A stretch of 64,000 nt of DNA from Xylophilus sp. Leaf220 (lineage in GTDB: Bacteria; Pseudomonadota; Gammaproteobacteria; Burkholderiales; Burkholderiaceae_C), in contig NZ_LMKO01000022.1 in assembly GCF_001421705.1 (NCBI RefSeq), positions 310,339 through 374,338 of the forward strand. Direction: 5' to 3'. The notes under the pieces are model-generated. The model was not told the origin of the DNA. It saw only the letters and a list, made by a program, of their open reading frames with translations, and searched no databases. Both the position numbers and the translations under genes were made by a program. Below are positions 56,024 through 64,000 of this stretch, piece by piece (the first letter of the stretch is position 1; every line of letters starts with the position of its first letter).

Positions 56024-57385
56024 ATGCGCCACCCGCTGCCCTACGCCTTCGCCCGCACCCACCAGCTGCTGCTGGAGGACGACGCCGGCCAGCTCACCCT
56101 GTGGCACGGCCCCGCGCCCGACAGCGCCGCCTGCAGCGAAGTGCTGCGCAAGTACCCGGTGGCCGCCCTGCAGCGGGCCGAGGTGCCGGTGCTGGTGCAG
56201 CGCATCAGCGCCGCCTACGCCCAGGGCGAATCGAGCGCCGCCACGGTGGTGAGCGAGGTCGAGAGCGACGCCGACCTCTCGCGGATGATGCAGGACCTGC
56301 CGGCCATCGAGGACCTGCTGGAGACGGCCGACGACGCGCCGATCATCCGGATGCTGAACGCCCTGCTGACCCAGGCCGCGCGCGACGGCGCCAGCGACAT
56401 CCACATCGAGCCCTACGAGCGCCACAGCAGCGTGCGCTTCCGGGTCGACGGCGCGCTGCGCGAGGTGGTGCAGCCCAACCGCGCGCTGCATGCGGCCCTG
56501 ATCTCGCGCCTGAAGATCATGGCCGACCTGGACATCTCCGAGAAGCGCCTGCCGCAGGACGGGCGCATCTCCCTGCGCATCGGCACCCGGGCGGTGGACG
56601 TGCGCGTCTCGACCATCCCGTCGGCCCACGGCGAACGGGCGGTGCTGCGGCTGCTCGACAAGAGCGAGAGCAAGATCAGCCTGGAATCGGTCGGCATGCT
56701 GGGCGACGTGCTGCACCGCTTCGAGCGGCTGATCCGGCAGCCGCACGGCATCATCCTGGTGACCGGGCCCACCGGCTCGGGCAAGACCACCACGCTCTAC
56801 GCCTCGCTGGCCCGGCTCGACGCCACCGCCAACAACATCATGACGGTCGAGGACCCGATCGAGTACGAGCTGCCGGGCGTGGGCCAGACCCAGGTCAACG
56901 GCAAGATCGACCTGACCTTCGCCCGGGCGCTGCGGGCCATCCTGCGGCAGGACCCGGACATCGTCATGATCGGCGAGATCCGCGACTTCGAGACCGCGCA
57001 GATCGCCATCCAGGCCTCGCTCACCGGCCACCTGGTGCTGGCCACGCTGCACACCAACGACGCCGCCAGCGCGATCACCCGCCTGACCGACATGGGCGTC
57101 GAGCCCTTCCTGCTGAGCAGTTCGCTGCTGGGCGTGCTGGCCCAGCGCCTGGTCCGCAAGCTCGACCCGACCGAGACCAGCGGCTACCGCGGCCGCACCG
57201 GCGTGTTCGAGCTGCTGGTGGTCGACGAGGCGATCCGCGCCCAGATCCACAACCAGGAATCGGAAGCGAAGATCCGCGACACCGCGCTGGCCGGCGGCAT
57301 GAAGCTGATGCGGGAAGACGGCGAACGGCTGGTGCGCGAAGGCATCACCAGCCCCGAGGAAGTGCTGCGGGTCACGCGGGATTGA
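56024..57385 (+). CDS. gspE: GspE secretion ATPase without the zinc-binding module
   Basis: 453 residues (about 500 in well-known GspE). N-terminal N1E-like part, Walker [10 protein letters not shown] (248-256), Asp-box [18 protein letters not shown], Walker B-type [12 protein letters not shown] and His-box [14 protein letters not shown]. Where other GspE carry a CxxC-x29-CxxC zinc domain, this protein runs straight from [12 protein letters not shown] to [14 protein letters not shown] (about 378-392). Hexameric cytosolic motor bound to GspL. No frame disruption is seen. Confidence 0.94.
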   Translation: MRHPLPYAFARTHQLLLEDDAGQLTLWHGPAPDSAACSEVLRKYPVAALQRAEVPVLVQRISAAYAQGESSAATVVSEVESDADLSRMMQDLPAIEDLLETADDAPIIRMLNALLTQAARDGASDIHIEPYERHSSVRFRVDGALREVVQPNRALHAALISRLKIMADLDISEKRLPQDGRISLRIGTRAVDVRVSTIPSAHGERAVLRLLDKSESKISLESVGMLGDVLHRFERLIRQPHGIILVTGPTGSGKTTTLYASLARLDATANNIMTVEDPIEYELPGVGQTQVNGKIDLTFARALRAILRQDPDIVMIGEIRDFETAQIAIQASLTGHLVLATLHTNDAASAITRLTDMGVEPFLLSSSLLGVLAQRLVRKLDPTETSGYRGRTGVFELLVVDEAIRAQIHNQESEAKIRDTALAGGMKLMREDGERLVREGITSPEEVLRVTRD

Positions 57386-57687
57386 AACAGGCCCGGCTCG
57401 CCCGAGACGACGCAAGCGCATCCGACGATTCGAGCCGCATGCCCTTCTTGTCGCCAACGCTACAAAGTCGATAGCACCAGGCCATTGATACGTGCCGGCG
57501 ATGCCGAGATTTCCGCGACATCTTGGGTCGAGGCCCGTTCGCAGGCCGCAATCCTCCTACGCCCTACTACGGGCCGTGGAGGTATCACCCGGATCGAAAC
57601 CGTAGCCTTCGCACGGTTGCTGCAGCTACCGCCAGCAATCCTGCGCGCTCCCTTGCATCATGGCCGGCTGTCACCACCTGCTTTGCC
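57386..57687. other. 302-bp intergenic region between gspE and the LLM gene
   Basis: No gene or terminator is convincing. It holds one partial repeat A core (GCTACAAAGTCGATAGC, about 57469-57485). It must contain the promoter for the LLM flavin oxidoreductase gene, but no clear -35/-10 pair is visible. Confidence 0.5.
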
Positions 57688-58707
<1,020 letters not shown>

Positions 58708-58726
58708 GGCTCGGAGGGCCCGGGCT

Positions 58727-59446
58727 TCAGCGCCAGGTCTGCGAGAACTGCGAGACCACCCGCTCCAGGTGCCGGCGCATCGCCTGGCGGGCCTGCTCCG
58801 GGTCGCGCGCCAGCAGGGCGGCGAAGATGCGGTGGTGGTCGTCCAGGCTGGCCGCCCGCAGCGCGGGGGTGTGGAAATGCAGTTCGATCTTGTCCCAGCG
58901 CGGATCGCTGCGGGCGCTGTCCCACATCGATTGCACGATGTGCACCAGCATATTGTTGCCGGTCGCCTCGGCGATGCGCAGGTGGAACATGCGGTCGGCC
59001 TGGTCGTAGGCGGCCTTGTCGTCCATCCGGTCGCGCATGCGGTTCAATTCGTCCAGGATGCGGTCGAGGTCGGCATCGCGCCCTTCCCGGGCCGCCTGCG
59101 CCGCGATTTCCGACTCGATCAGGCAGCGGGCCCGCAGGGCCTCAATCGGGCCGGGGCCGTTCGGCAGGCCGACACCCGGCCGCCCGTCGTTCGCGCCGGC
59201 CGCGATGTAGATGCCCGAGCCCATCCGCACCTCGACCAGACCCTGCACCTCCAGCGCGATGATCGCTTCGCGCACCGCCGTGCGGCTGACCGCGAAACGC
59301 TCGGCCAGGGCCCGCTCCGACGGCAGCCGGGTGCCGGGCGGAAACTCGCCTTCGCGCACCAGCTCGACGACCTTCTCGGCGAGCTCGCGGTACGAGCGCT
59401 CGCCCTTCCAGGCCTCGGACGGAGAGGCGGTCGCCTTGTCTGCCAT
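58727..59446 (-). CDS. GntR/FCD-family regulator, probable repressor of the uxuA unit
   Basis: 239 residues. Winged helix-turn-helix (about 18-85; LPSERALAERFAVSRTAVREAI) followed by an all-helical FCD ligand domain (about 105-235) with conserved D...H metal-binding positions. Resembles UxuR/ExuR/FadR-type repressors. Divergent from uxuA across 155 bp that hold three TGGTnnACCA-like palindromes, strong support for direct control of uxuA and itself. Likely ligand: a hexuronate or its mannonate/fructuronate intermediate. Confidence 0.9.
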   Translation of the reverse strand: MADKATASPSEAWKGERSYRELAEKVVELVREGEFPPGTRLPSERALAERFAVSRTAVREAIIALEVQGLVEVRMGSGIYIAAGANDGRPGVGLPNGPGPIEALRARCLIESEIAAQAAREGRDADLDRILDELNRMRDRMDDKAAYDQADRMFHLRIAEATGNNMLVHIVQSMWDSARSDPRWDKIELHFHTPALRAASLDDHHRIFAALLARDPEQARQAMRRHLERVVSQFSQTWR

Positions 59447-59526
59447 GTGCTTTCTTTTCGGCGCGGGAGGTGCGCGGTGGGATCGGTGCGCCGATTCTCG
59501 CCGCATCTTCCGCGGGTCTGCGCCTA

Positions 59527-59579
59527 GTGGTAAACCACAAGCACCTTTTGGCATACCAAAACTAAGATTGGTCCAACCA
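59527..59579. promoter_or_regulatory. Three phased GntR/FCD operator palindromes
   Basis: GTGGTAAACCAC (59527-59538), TTTTGGCATACCAAAA (59546-59561) and TTGGTCCAACCA (59568-59579). Centres are 21 and 20 bp apart, two helical turns, so dimers would lie on one DNA face. All share a TGG..ACCA core like UxuR/FadR-type boxes. They lie 23 bp or more before uxuA and 80-130 bp before the regulator start. Confidence 0.78.
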
Positions 59580-59601
59580 GTTTTTGCGAGGTGTTGGTCA
59601 G

Positions 59602-60642
59602 ATGAAGATGTCGTTTCGTTGGTTCGGTGCGTCCGACCCGGTCAGCCTGCAGTACATCCGGCAGATTCCCGGCATGACCGACATCGTGTCCGCCGTCTAC
59701 GACGAGCCGGTGGGCGCCGTCTGGCCCCCCGAACGGATCGCGGCGCTGAAGTCGGAGATCGAGTCCGCCGGCCTGCGCTTCGAGGTGGTCGAGTCGGTGC
59801 CGGTGCACGAGGACATCAAGCTGGGCAAGCCCGGCCGCGACACCCTGATCGCCCATTACCAGCAGACGATCCGCAACCTGGGCGCCGCCGGCATCAAGGT
59901 CATCTGCTACAACTTCATGCCGGTCTTCGACTGGACCCGCACCGACCTCTCCAAGCGGCTCGACGACGGCTCCACCTGCCTGGCCTTCGACACCCAAACG
60001 GTCGACAGCATCGACGTCACCCAGGGCATCTCGCTGCCGGGCTGGGACGCCAGCTACCGCCAGGACGAGCTGCTGGCGCTGCTGGCCGAATACCGCGAGG
60101 TCGATGCCGACCGGCTCTGGCAGAACCTCGCGTATTTCCTGAAGGCGATCATCCCGGTCGCGGAAGAAGCCGGCGTGAAGATGGCCATTCATCCCGACGA
60201 CCCGCCGCGCCCCATCTTCGGCCTGCCGCGCATCGTCAAGAACCGCGACGACCTGGCCCGCATCCTGGCTGTTGTCGATTCGCCGGCCAACGGGTTGACG
60301 CTGTGCTCCGGCTCCCTGGGCGCGGGGCCCGAGAACGATGTCGAGGCGATGGTGCGCGAGTTCGGCGCGCAGGGCCGCATCCACTTCGCCCACCTGCGCA
60401 ACGTCAAGGTCTCTCCGGCCGGCGACTTCGAGGAATCGGCGCACCTGTCGGGCTGCGGCTCGCTGGACATGGCGGCCATCGTCAAGGCCTACCACGACGT
60501 GGGCTTCACCGGCCATTTCCGTCCCGACCACGGCCGCATGATCTGGGGCGAGACCGGCAAACCCGGCTACGGGCTCTACGACCGGGCGCTGGGCGCGGTC
60601 TATCTCAACGGCCTGCTGGAAGCGGTGAAGAAGTTCGCCTAA
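59602..60642 (+). CDS. uxuA: Mannonate dehydratase
   Basis: 346 residues (E. coli UxuA has 394; ~350 is common elsewhere). Starts [24 protein letters not shown], with metal/active-site segments [36 protein letters not shown] and [12 protein letters not shown]. Dehydrates D-mannonate to 2-keto-3-deoxygluconate in glucuronate breakdown. GAGG lies 10 nt before the ATG at 59602. No uxaC or uxuB is in the window, so the rest of the pathway must lie elsewhere. Confidence 0.94.
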   Translation: MKMSFRWFGASDPVSLQYIRQIPGMTDIVSAVYDEPVGAVWPPERIAALKSEIESAGLRFEVVESVPVHEDIKLGKPGRDTLIAHYQQTIRNLGAAGIKVICYNFMPVFDWTRTDLSKRLDDGSTCLAFDTQTVDSIDVTQGISLPGWDASYRQDELLALLAEYREVDADRLWQNLAYFLKAIIPVAEEAGVKMAIHPDDPPRPIFGLPRIVKNRDDLARILAVVDSPANGLTLCSGSLGAGPENDVEAMVREFGAQGRIHFAHLRNVKVSPAGDFEESAHLSGCGSLDMAAIVKAYHDVGFTGHFRPDHGRMIWGETGKPGYGLYDRALGAVYLNGLLEAVKKFA

Positions 60643-60684
60643 TCTCGGCCCCCCCGACACACAACTTCAACAGGAGACACCACC

Positions 60685-61704
60685 GTGGCATTCACTCTCA
60701 ACTCCCGCGCCAGCGCGGTCCGCCGCATGGCGCTCTTCGGCGCCCTGGCGCTCGGCCTGCAGGGACTGGCCGCGACAGCCTTCGCGCAAGGCGCGGCCTG
60801 GCCGAACAAGCCGGTCTCGCTGATGGTCGGCTTCCCGCCCGGCGGCCAGACCGACTTCGCCGCCCGCGTGGTCGCCAACAGCCTCGGCACCACCCTGGGC
60901 CAGGGCATCGTCATCGAGAACAAGGGCGGCGTGAACGGCAACATCGCCTCGGTCGAGATCATGCGCGCCGCGCCCGACGGCTACCGCCTGCTGGTGGGCA
61001 ACGGCTCGATGACCGTGACGCCCCACGTGTTCCCCAAGCTGGGCATCGCCGATCCGCAGAAGTTCACCCCCATCGGCGTGCTGCTGCAGTCGCCGCTGGT
61101 GCTGGTGGTGCCGGCCTCGTCGCCGGTGAAGACCTTCGCCCAGTTCGTCGAACTGGTCAAGAGCAAGGCCAAGGACGGCAAGGGCATCGACTACGCCACG
61201 CCCGGTGCCGGCTCGCTGGTGCACGTGGCCACCGAGCTGCTGCGCGACCGCCTGGGCGGCCCGGTGATGAACCATGTGCCCTACAAGGGCAGCGCCCCGG
61301 CCGTGGTCGACGTGATGGCCGGCCGCATCGACGCGATGTTCGACGCCACCTCGGTCTTCGCGCCCTACATCAAGTCGGGCCAGGTGCGCCCGATCCTCGT
61401 GACCAGCGCCAAGCGGGTCGAGACTCTGCCCGACGTGCCCACCAGCGCCGAAGCCGGCGTGAAGGATTTCGAGATCATCTCCTTCATCGGCCTGTACGGC
61501 CCGCCCGGCCTTCCGGCCGACGTGGTGAAGAAGGCCAACGCCGCGATCAACGTCGCGATGAAGGACCCGGCGGTGGTCAAGGGCATCAAGGACCGTGCCG
61601 ACGAGCCCGGCGGCGGCACGCCCGAGCAGCTCGATACCCTGACCCGTTCGCAGTACAAGCTCTGGGGCGACGTGGTGAAGGCCAACAACATCCACTCGGA
61701 GTGA
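60685..61704 (+). CDS. Tripartite tricarboxylate transporter substrate-binding protein (Bug family)
   Basis: 339 residues, GTG start with AGGAG 8 nt upstream. Signal peptide (1-34, ending TAFAQ), then WPNKPVSLMVGFPPGGQTDFAAR and SVPxNKGGVNG-type loops of Bug receptors, and PYKGSAPAVVDVMAGRID. Periplasmic binding protein; ligands in this family range from carboxylates to sugar acids. It follows uxuA after 42 bp, so an aldonate or hexuronate ligand is plausible. No TctA/TctB membrane genes are adjacent, as usual for Bug proteins. Confidence 0.92.
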   Translation: MAFTLNSRASAVRRMALFGALALGLQGLAATAFAQGAAWPNKPVSLMVGFPPGGQTDFAARVVANSLGTTLGQGIVIENKGGVNGNIASVEIMRAAPDGYRLLVGNGSMTVTPHVFPKLGIADPQKFTPIGVLLQSPLVLVVPASSPVKTFAQFVELVKSKAKDGKGIDYATPGAGSLVHVATELLRDRLGGPVMNHVPYKGSAPAVVDVMAGRIDAMFDATSVFAPYIKSGQVRPILVTSAKRVETLPDVPTSAEAGVKDFEIISFIGLYGPPGLPADVVKKANAAINVAMKDPAVVKGIKDRADEPGGGTPEQLDTLTRSQYKLWGDVVKANNIHSE

Positions 61705-61812
61705 CGCGGCCCCGCCCGGCGCGGGCGGGACATTCGCAGACGGGCCGACCCGGGGCGCGGGGCGGGCGCCGCCAAGGCGGACGCGCCCAGCTTCGGCGCT
61801 ACCATCGCCGCC

Positions 61813-63033
61813 ATGCCAGCCTATTCGTTTGAAGCCCTCGATGCCCAAGGCCAGTCGCGCAAGGGCGTGATGGAGGCCGACACCGCCCGCGCGGCCCGCA
61901 GCCTGCTGCGGGCCCAGGCGCTGGTGCCCCTGCTGGTGGAGCCGGTGGCGACCGGCAGCGGCGGCAGCCGCGATACCGGCGGCTTCTTCGTGCGCCGGGT
62001 CTTCAACTCCACCGGCCTGTCGATCTGGACGCGCCAGCTGGCCGGCCTGGTCAGCTCCGGCCTGCCGCTGGAGCGCGCGCTCACCGCGCTGTCGGACGAA
62101 GCCGAGGACGACCGCCAGCGCCACCTGGTCGCCGCGCTGCGGGCCGAGGTCAACGCCGGTGCCAGCTTCGCCCAGGCGCTCGGCCAGCACGGCCGGGAGT
62201 TCTCGCCGATCTTCGTCGCGGTGATCGGCGCCGGCGAGCAGTCCGGCAACCTGGGCCTGGTGCTCGACCGGCTGGCCGACGACCTGGAAGAGCGCCAGGC
62301 GCTCAAGGCCAAGCTGCTCGGCGCGGCGCTGTACCCGGCGATCGTGACGGTGGTGGCGATCGTCATCGTGCTGTTCCTGGTGGGCTACGTGGTGCCGCAG
62401 GTGGCCAGCGTGTTCGCCGGCACCAAGCGTGCCCTGCCGTTTCTGACCGTCGCGATGCTGGCGGTGAGCGATGTCGTGCGCAGCTACGGCTGGGCGATGC
62501 TGCTCGCGGTGGTGGTGCTGGCTTTCGCCGGCCGCGCCGCGTACGCCAACCCGGCGCTGCGCCGCCGGCTCGATGCGGCCTGGCTCACCCTGCCGCTGGT
62601 GGGCCGGCTGGCCCGCGGCTACAACGCCGCCCGCTTCGCCAGCACCCTGGCGATGCTGGCCGCCGCCGGCGTGCCGATCCTGCGCGCCCTGCAGGCCGCG
62701 GCCGAGACGCTGCACAACACCGCCATGCGCGCCGACGCGCTCGACGCCCTGGTGCTGGTGCGCGAAGGCGCGCCGCTGGCCTCGGCCATGGCGCAGAAGA
62801 AGCGTTTTCCCGGGCTGGTCGCGATGTTCGCCCGGCTGGGCGAGCAGACCGGCCAGCTGCCGCTGATGCTGCAGCGCGCCGCGGTACAGCTCTCGACCGA
62901 GGTGCAGCGCCGCGCCGTGTCGCTCGCCACCCTGCTGGAGCCGCTGCTGATCGTGGCGATGGGCCTGGTGGTGATGCTGATCGTGCTGGCGGTGCTGATG
63001 CCGATCATTCAGTTGAACCAATTCGTGCGCTAG
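61813..63033 (+). CDS. gspF: GspF, type II secretion inner-membrane platform protein
   Basis: 406 residues, typical. Two homologous halves with three membrane helices (about 170-200, 222-245 and 375-400); cytoplasmic N-terminal domain MPAYSFEALDAQGQSRKGVMEAD. Central membrane subunit of the platform that contacts GspE. It is separated from gspE by 4.4 kb of unrelated genes, so it needs its own promoter or readthrough from the uxuA unit. Confidence 0.95.
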   Translation: MPAYSFEALDAQGQSRKGVMEADTARAARSLLRAQALVPLLVEPVATGSGGSRDTGGFFVRRVFNSTGLSIWTRQLAGLVSSGLPLERALTALSDEAEDDRQRHLVAALRAEVNAGASFAQALGQHGREFSPIFVAVIGAGEQSGNLGLVLDRLADDLEERQALKAKLLGAALYPAIVTVVAIVIVLFLVGYVVPQVASVFAGTKRALPFLTVAMLAVSDVVRSYGWAMLLAVVVLAFAGRAAYANPALRRRLDAAWLTLPLVGRLARGYNAARFASTLAMLAAAGVPILRALQAAAETLHNTAMRADALDALVLVREGAPLASAMAQKKRFPGLVAMFARLGEQTGQLPLMLQRAAVQLSTEVQRRAVSLATLLEPLLIVAMGLVVMLIVLAVLMPIIQLNQFVR

Positions 63034-63045
63034 CGCGCACGAAAC

Positions 63046-63140
63046 CCCCAGGCTGCGCTTCGCTACGCCCCCCCCTGCGAGGGGGCGACACCGCTGGACC
63101 GGCGGAGCCGGATCCAGGGTGTCCCTGGGAATGCAGGGGG
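63046..63140 (+). repeat. Repeat B copy 6 (after gspF)
   Basis: Starts about 12 bp after the gspF stop in the same orientation: CCCCCAGGCTGCGC, a CCCCCCTGCGAGGGGG hairpin, GGACCGGCGGAGCCGG within GACACC/GGTGTC, then CCCTGGG. Confidence 0.85.
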
Positions 63141-63216
63141 TGCGGGGGGCGGTGGGTGTGGGGTGGTCGGTTCTGGATCGAAAGTGGTTGGGGCCGGCTC
63201 CGCGCGCCGGCCTGCA

Positions 63217-63258
63217 GCTATGAAACTTATAGCGCCGGACCGAGGTCCGGCCACAACG
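63217..63258 (+). repeat. Repeat A copy upstream of the 5'-nucleotidase gene
   Basis: GCTATGAAACTTATAGC core, then GCCGGACCGAGGTCCGGC. It ends about 8 bp before the next start codon and may supply part of its GGGG ribosome binding site. Confidence 0.75.
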
Positions 63259-63266
63259 GGGTTCTT

Positions 63267-64000
63267 ATGCCGGTGACGCTGGAAGATAAGCTGGTGGTCG
63301 CGATCTCGTCGCGGGCGCTGTTCGATTTCGAGGAAGAGAACCGCCAGTTCGATCCGCGCGATCCCGGGCCCTACATGCAGCTGCAGCTGGACCGGCTCGA
63401 CGTGCCGGCCAAGCCGGGCGTGGCGTTCTCGCTCGTCAAGAAGCTGATGGCGTTCAACACGCCGGGGGTGCAGCGGGTCGAGGTGGTGATGCTCTCGCGC
63501 AACGACCCGGTGAGCGGCATGCGCATCTTCCGCTCGGGCGAGGCGGCCAAGGTGCCGCTGGAGCGCGGGGTGTTCACCCAGGGGCGCGACCCGTTCCGCT
63601 ACCTGCGGCCGCTGGGCGCGCACCTGTTCCTTTCGGCCAACGAGGAGGACGTGCGCGCCGCGCTGAACCTGGGCTTTCCGGCCGCGCGGGTGCTGACCGA
63701 ATCGGTGCAGGCCGGCGCCACCTACCCGGACGAGGTGCGGATCGCCTTCGACGGCGACGCGGTGCTGTTCTCGGACGAGGCCGAGCGGGTCTTCCAGAAG
63801 AAGGGCCTGGCCGCCTTCCAGCGCCACGAGACCAGCAAGGCCGCCCAGCCCCTGCCCGACGGCCCCTTCAAGCCGCTGCTGAGCGCCCTGCACCGGCTGC
63901 AGCAGGCCAGCGATTCGGCGGTCGCCGGCGGCATGCGGCTGCGCACCGCCCTGGTCACCGCCCGCAGCGCCCCGGCGCACGAGCGGGCGATCCGCACCCT
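63267..64000 (+). CDS. Cytosolic 5'-nucleotidase family protein (3' end missing)
   Basis: 244 codons present from ATG 63267 (MPVTLEDKLVVAISSRALFDF); the gene runs off the right edge. The sequence matches the bacterial 5'-nucleotidase family related to NT5C1, with DLEEENRQFD-like start and later IAFDGDAVLFSDEAERVFQKKGL, which carries the DxD of HAD-type phosphatases. Expected to dephosphorylate nucleoside monophosphates in the cytosol. No close neighbours in view to refine the role. Confidence 0.85.
   Translation, partial: MPVTLEDKLVVAISSRALFDFEEENRQFDPRDPGPYMQLQLDRLDVPAKPGVAFSLVKKLMAFNTPGVQRVEVVMLSRNDPVSGMRIFRSGEAAKVPLERGVFTQGRDPFRYLRPLGAHLFLSANEEDVRAALNLGFPAARVLTESVQAGATYPDEVRIAFDGDAVLFSDEAERVFQKKGLAAFQRHETSKAAQPLPDGPFKPLLSALHRLQQASDSAVAGGMRLRTALVTARSAPAHERAIRT

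Noticed and set aside
57136..57196. Frameshift or assembly error as cause of the missing GspE zinc domain
   Set aside because: The frame stays open and the flanking segments on both sides align to the family in the same frame; a clean in-frame deletion is simpler.
60667..63021. 784-codon frame antisense to the Bug receptor and gspF genes
   Set aside because: Covers two clear genes on the other strand and lacks any recognisable domain.

Overview
The window looks like chromosomal DNA from a high-GC betaproteobacterium of the order Burkholderiales, most likely family Comamonadaceae (relatives of Xylophilus, Variovorax and Acidovorax). This is inferred from gene content: System II cytochrome c maturation, MsrPQ, a smo/mtl-type polyol ABC operon, 16-strand porins ending in Phe, a tripartite-tricarboxylate (Bug) receptor, a HexR-type regulator next to zwf, and families of short interspersed repeats. 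There are no tRNA or rRNA genes, CRISPR arrays, transposases or phage genes. Genes are densely packed and intact; only the two edge genes (msrQ at the left, a 5'-nucleotidase at the right) are cut.

Region by region: 1-5.9 kb is a minus-strand envelope redox block (resB, ccsB, msrP, msrQ, plus a dihaem cytochrome c with its own terminator). 5.9-11.4 kb holds engB, an alpha/beta hydrolase, two lipid A acyltransferases, and metK preceded by a SAM-II-like riboswitch. 11.4-16 kb is a recQ-ligD DNA repair pair. 16-19.7 kb has an orphan sensor kinase and groES-groEL under a CIRCE element. 19.8-30.8 kb is a ten-gene minus-strand polyol operon: binding protein, two permeases, ATPase, mannitol dehydrogenase, sugar kinase, small transaldolase, SDR polyol dehydrogenase, AraC regulator and xylulokinase. 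31-33 kb has small envelope genes. 33.3-38.6 kb is central sugar-phosphate metabolism (pgi, tal, zwf, hexR-like), which fits with the fructose-6-P and xylulose-5-P made by the polyol operon. 39.6-42.1 kb has two tandem porins. 42.3-46.8 kb has coq7, osmC, a probable small RNA, ilvA, cobS and cobC. 46.8-63 kb is a type II secretion system (gspC divergent; gspGHIJKLMNDE; gspF), split by a 4.4-kb hexuronate-type locus (LLM flavin oxidoreductase, GntR/FCD regulator, uxuA, Bug receptor).

The most interesting signals are not single genes: (i) a ~60-bp repeat (family A) that has entered coding sequences in frame (pgi, cobS, gspH, gspD) and supplies a stop codon elsewhere; (ii) a ~90-bp two-hairpin repeat (family B) found six times, each time just after a stop codon and in the same orientation as the gene; (iii) a short terminator-ended transcript unit at 43.5 kb that presents an anti-Shine-Dalgarno loop; (iv) three helically phased operator palindromes in front of uxuA; (v) a GspE ATPase cleanly lacking its tetracysteine zinc module; and (vi) a SAM-II-type riboswitch in a betaproteobacterium.
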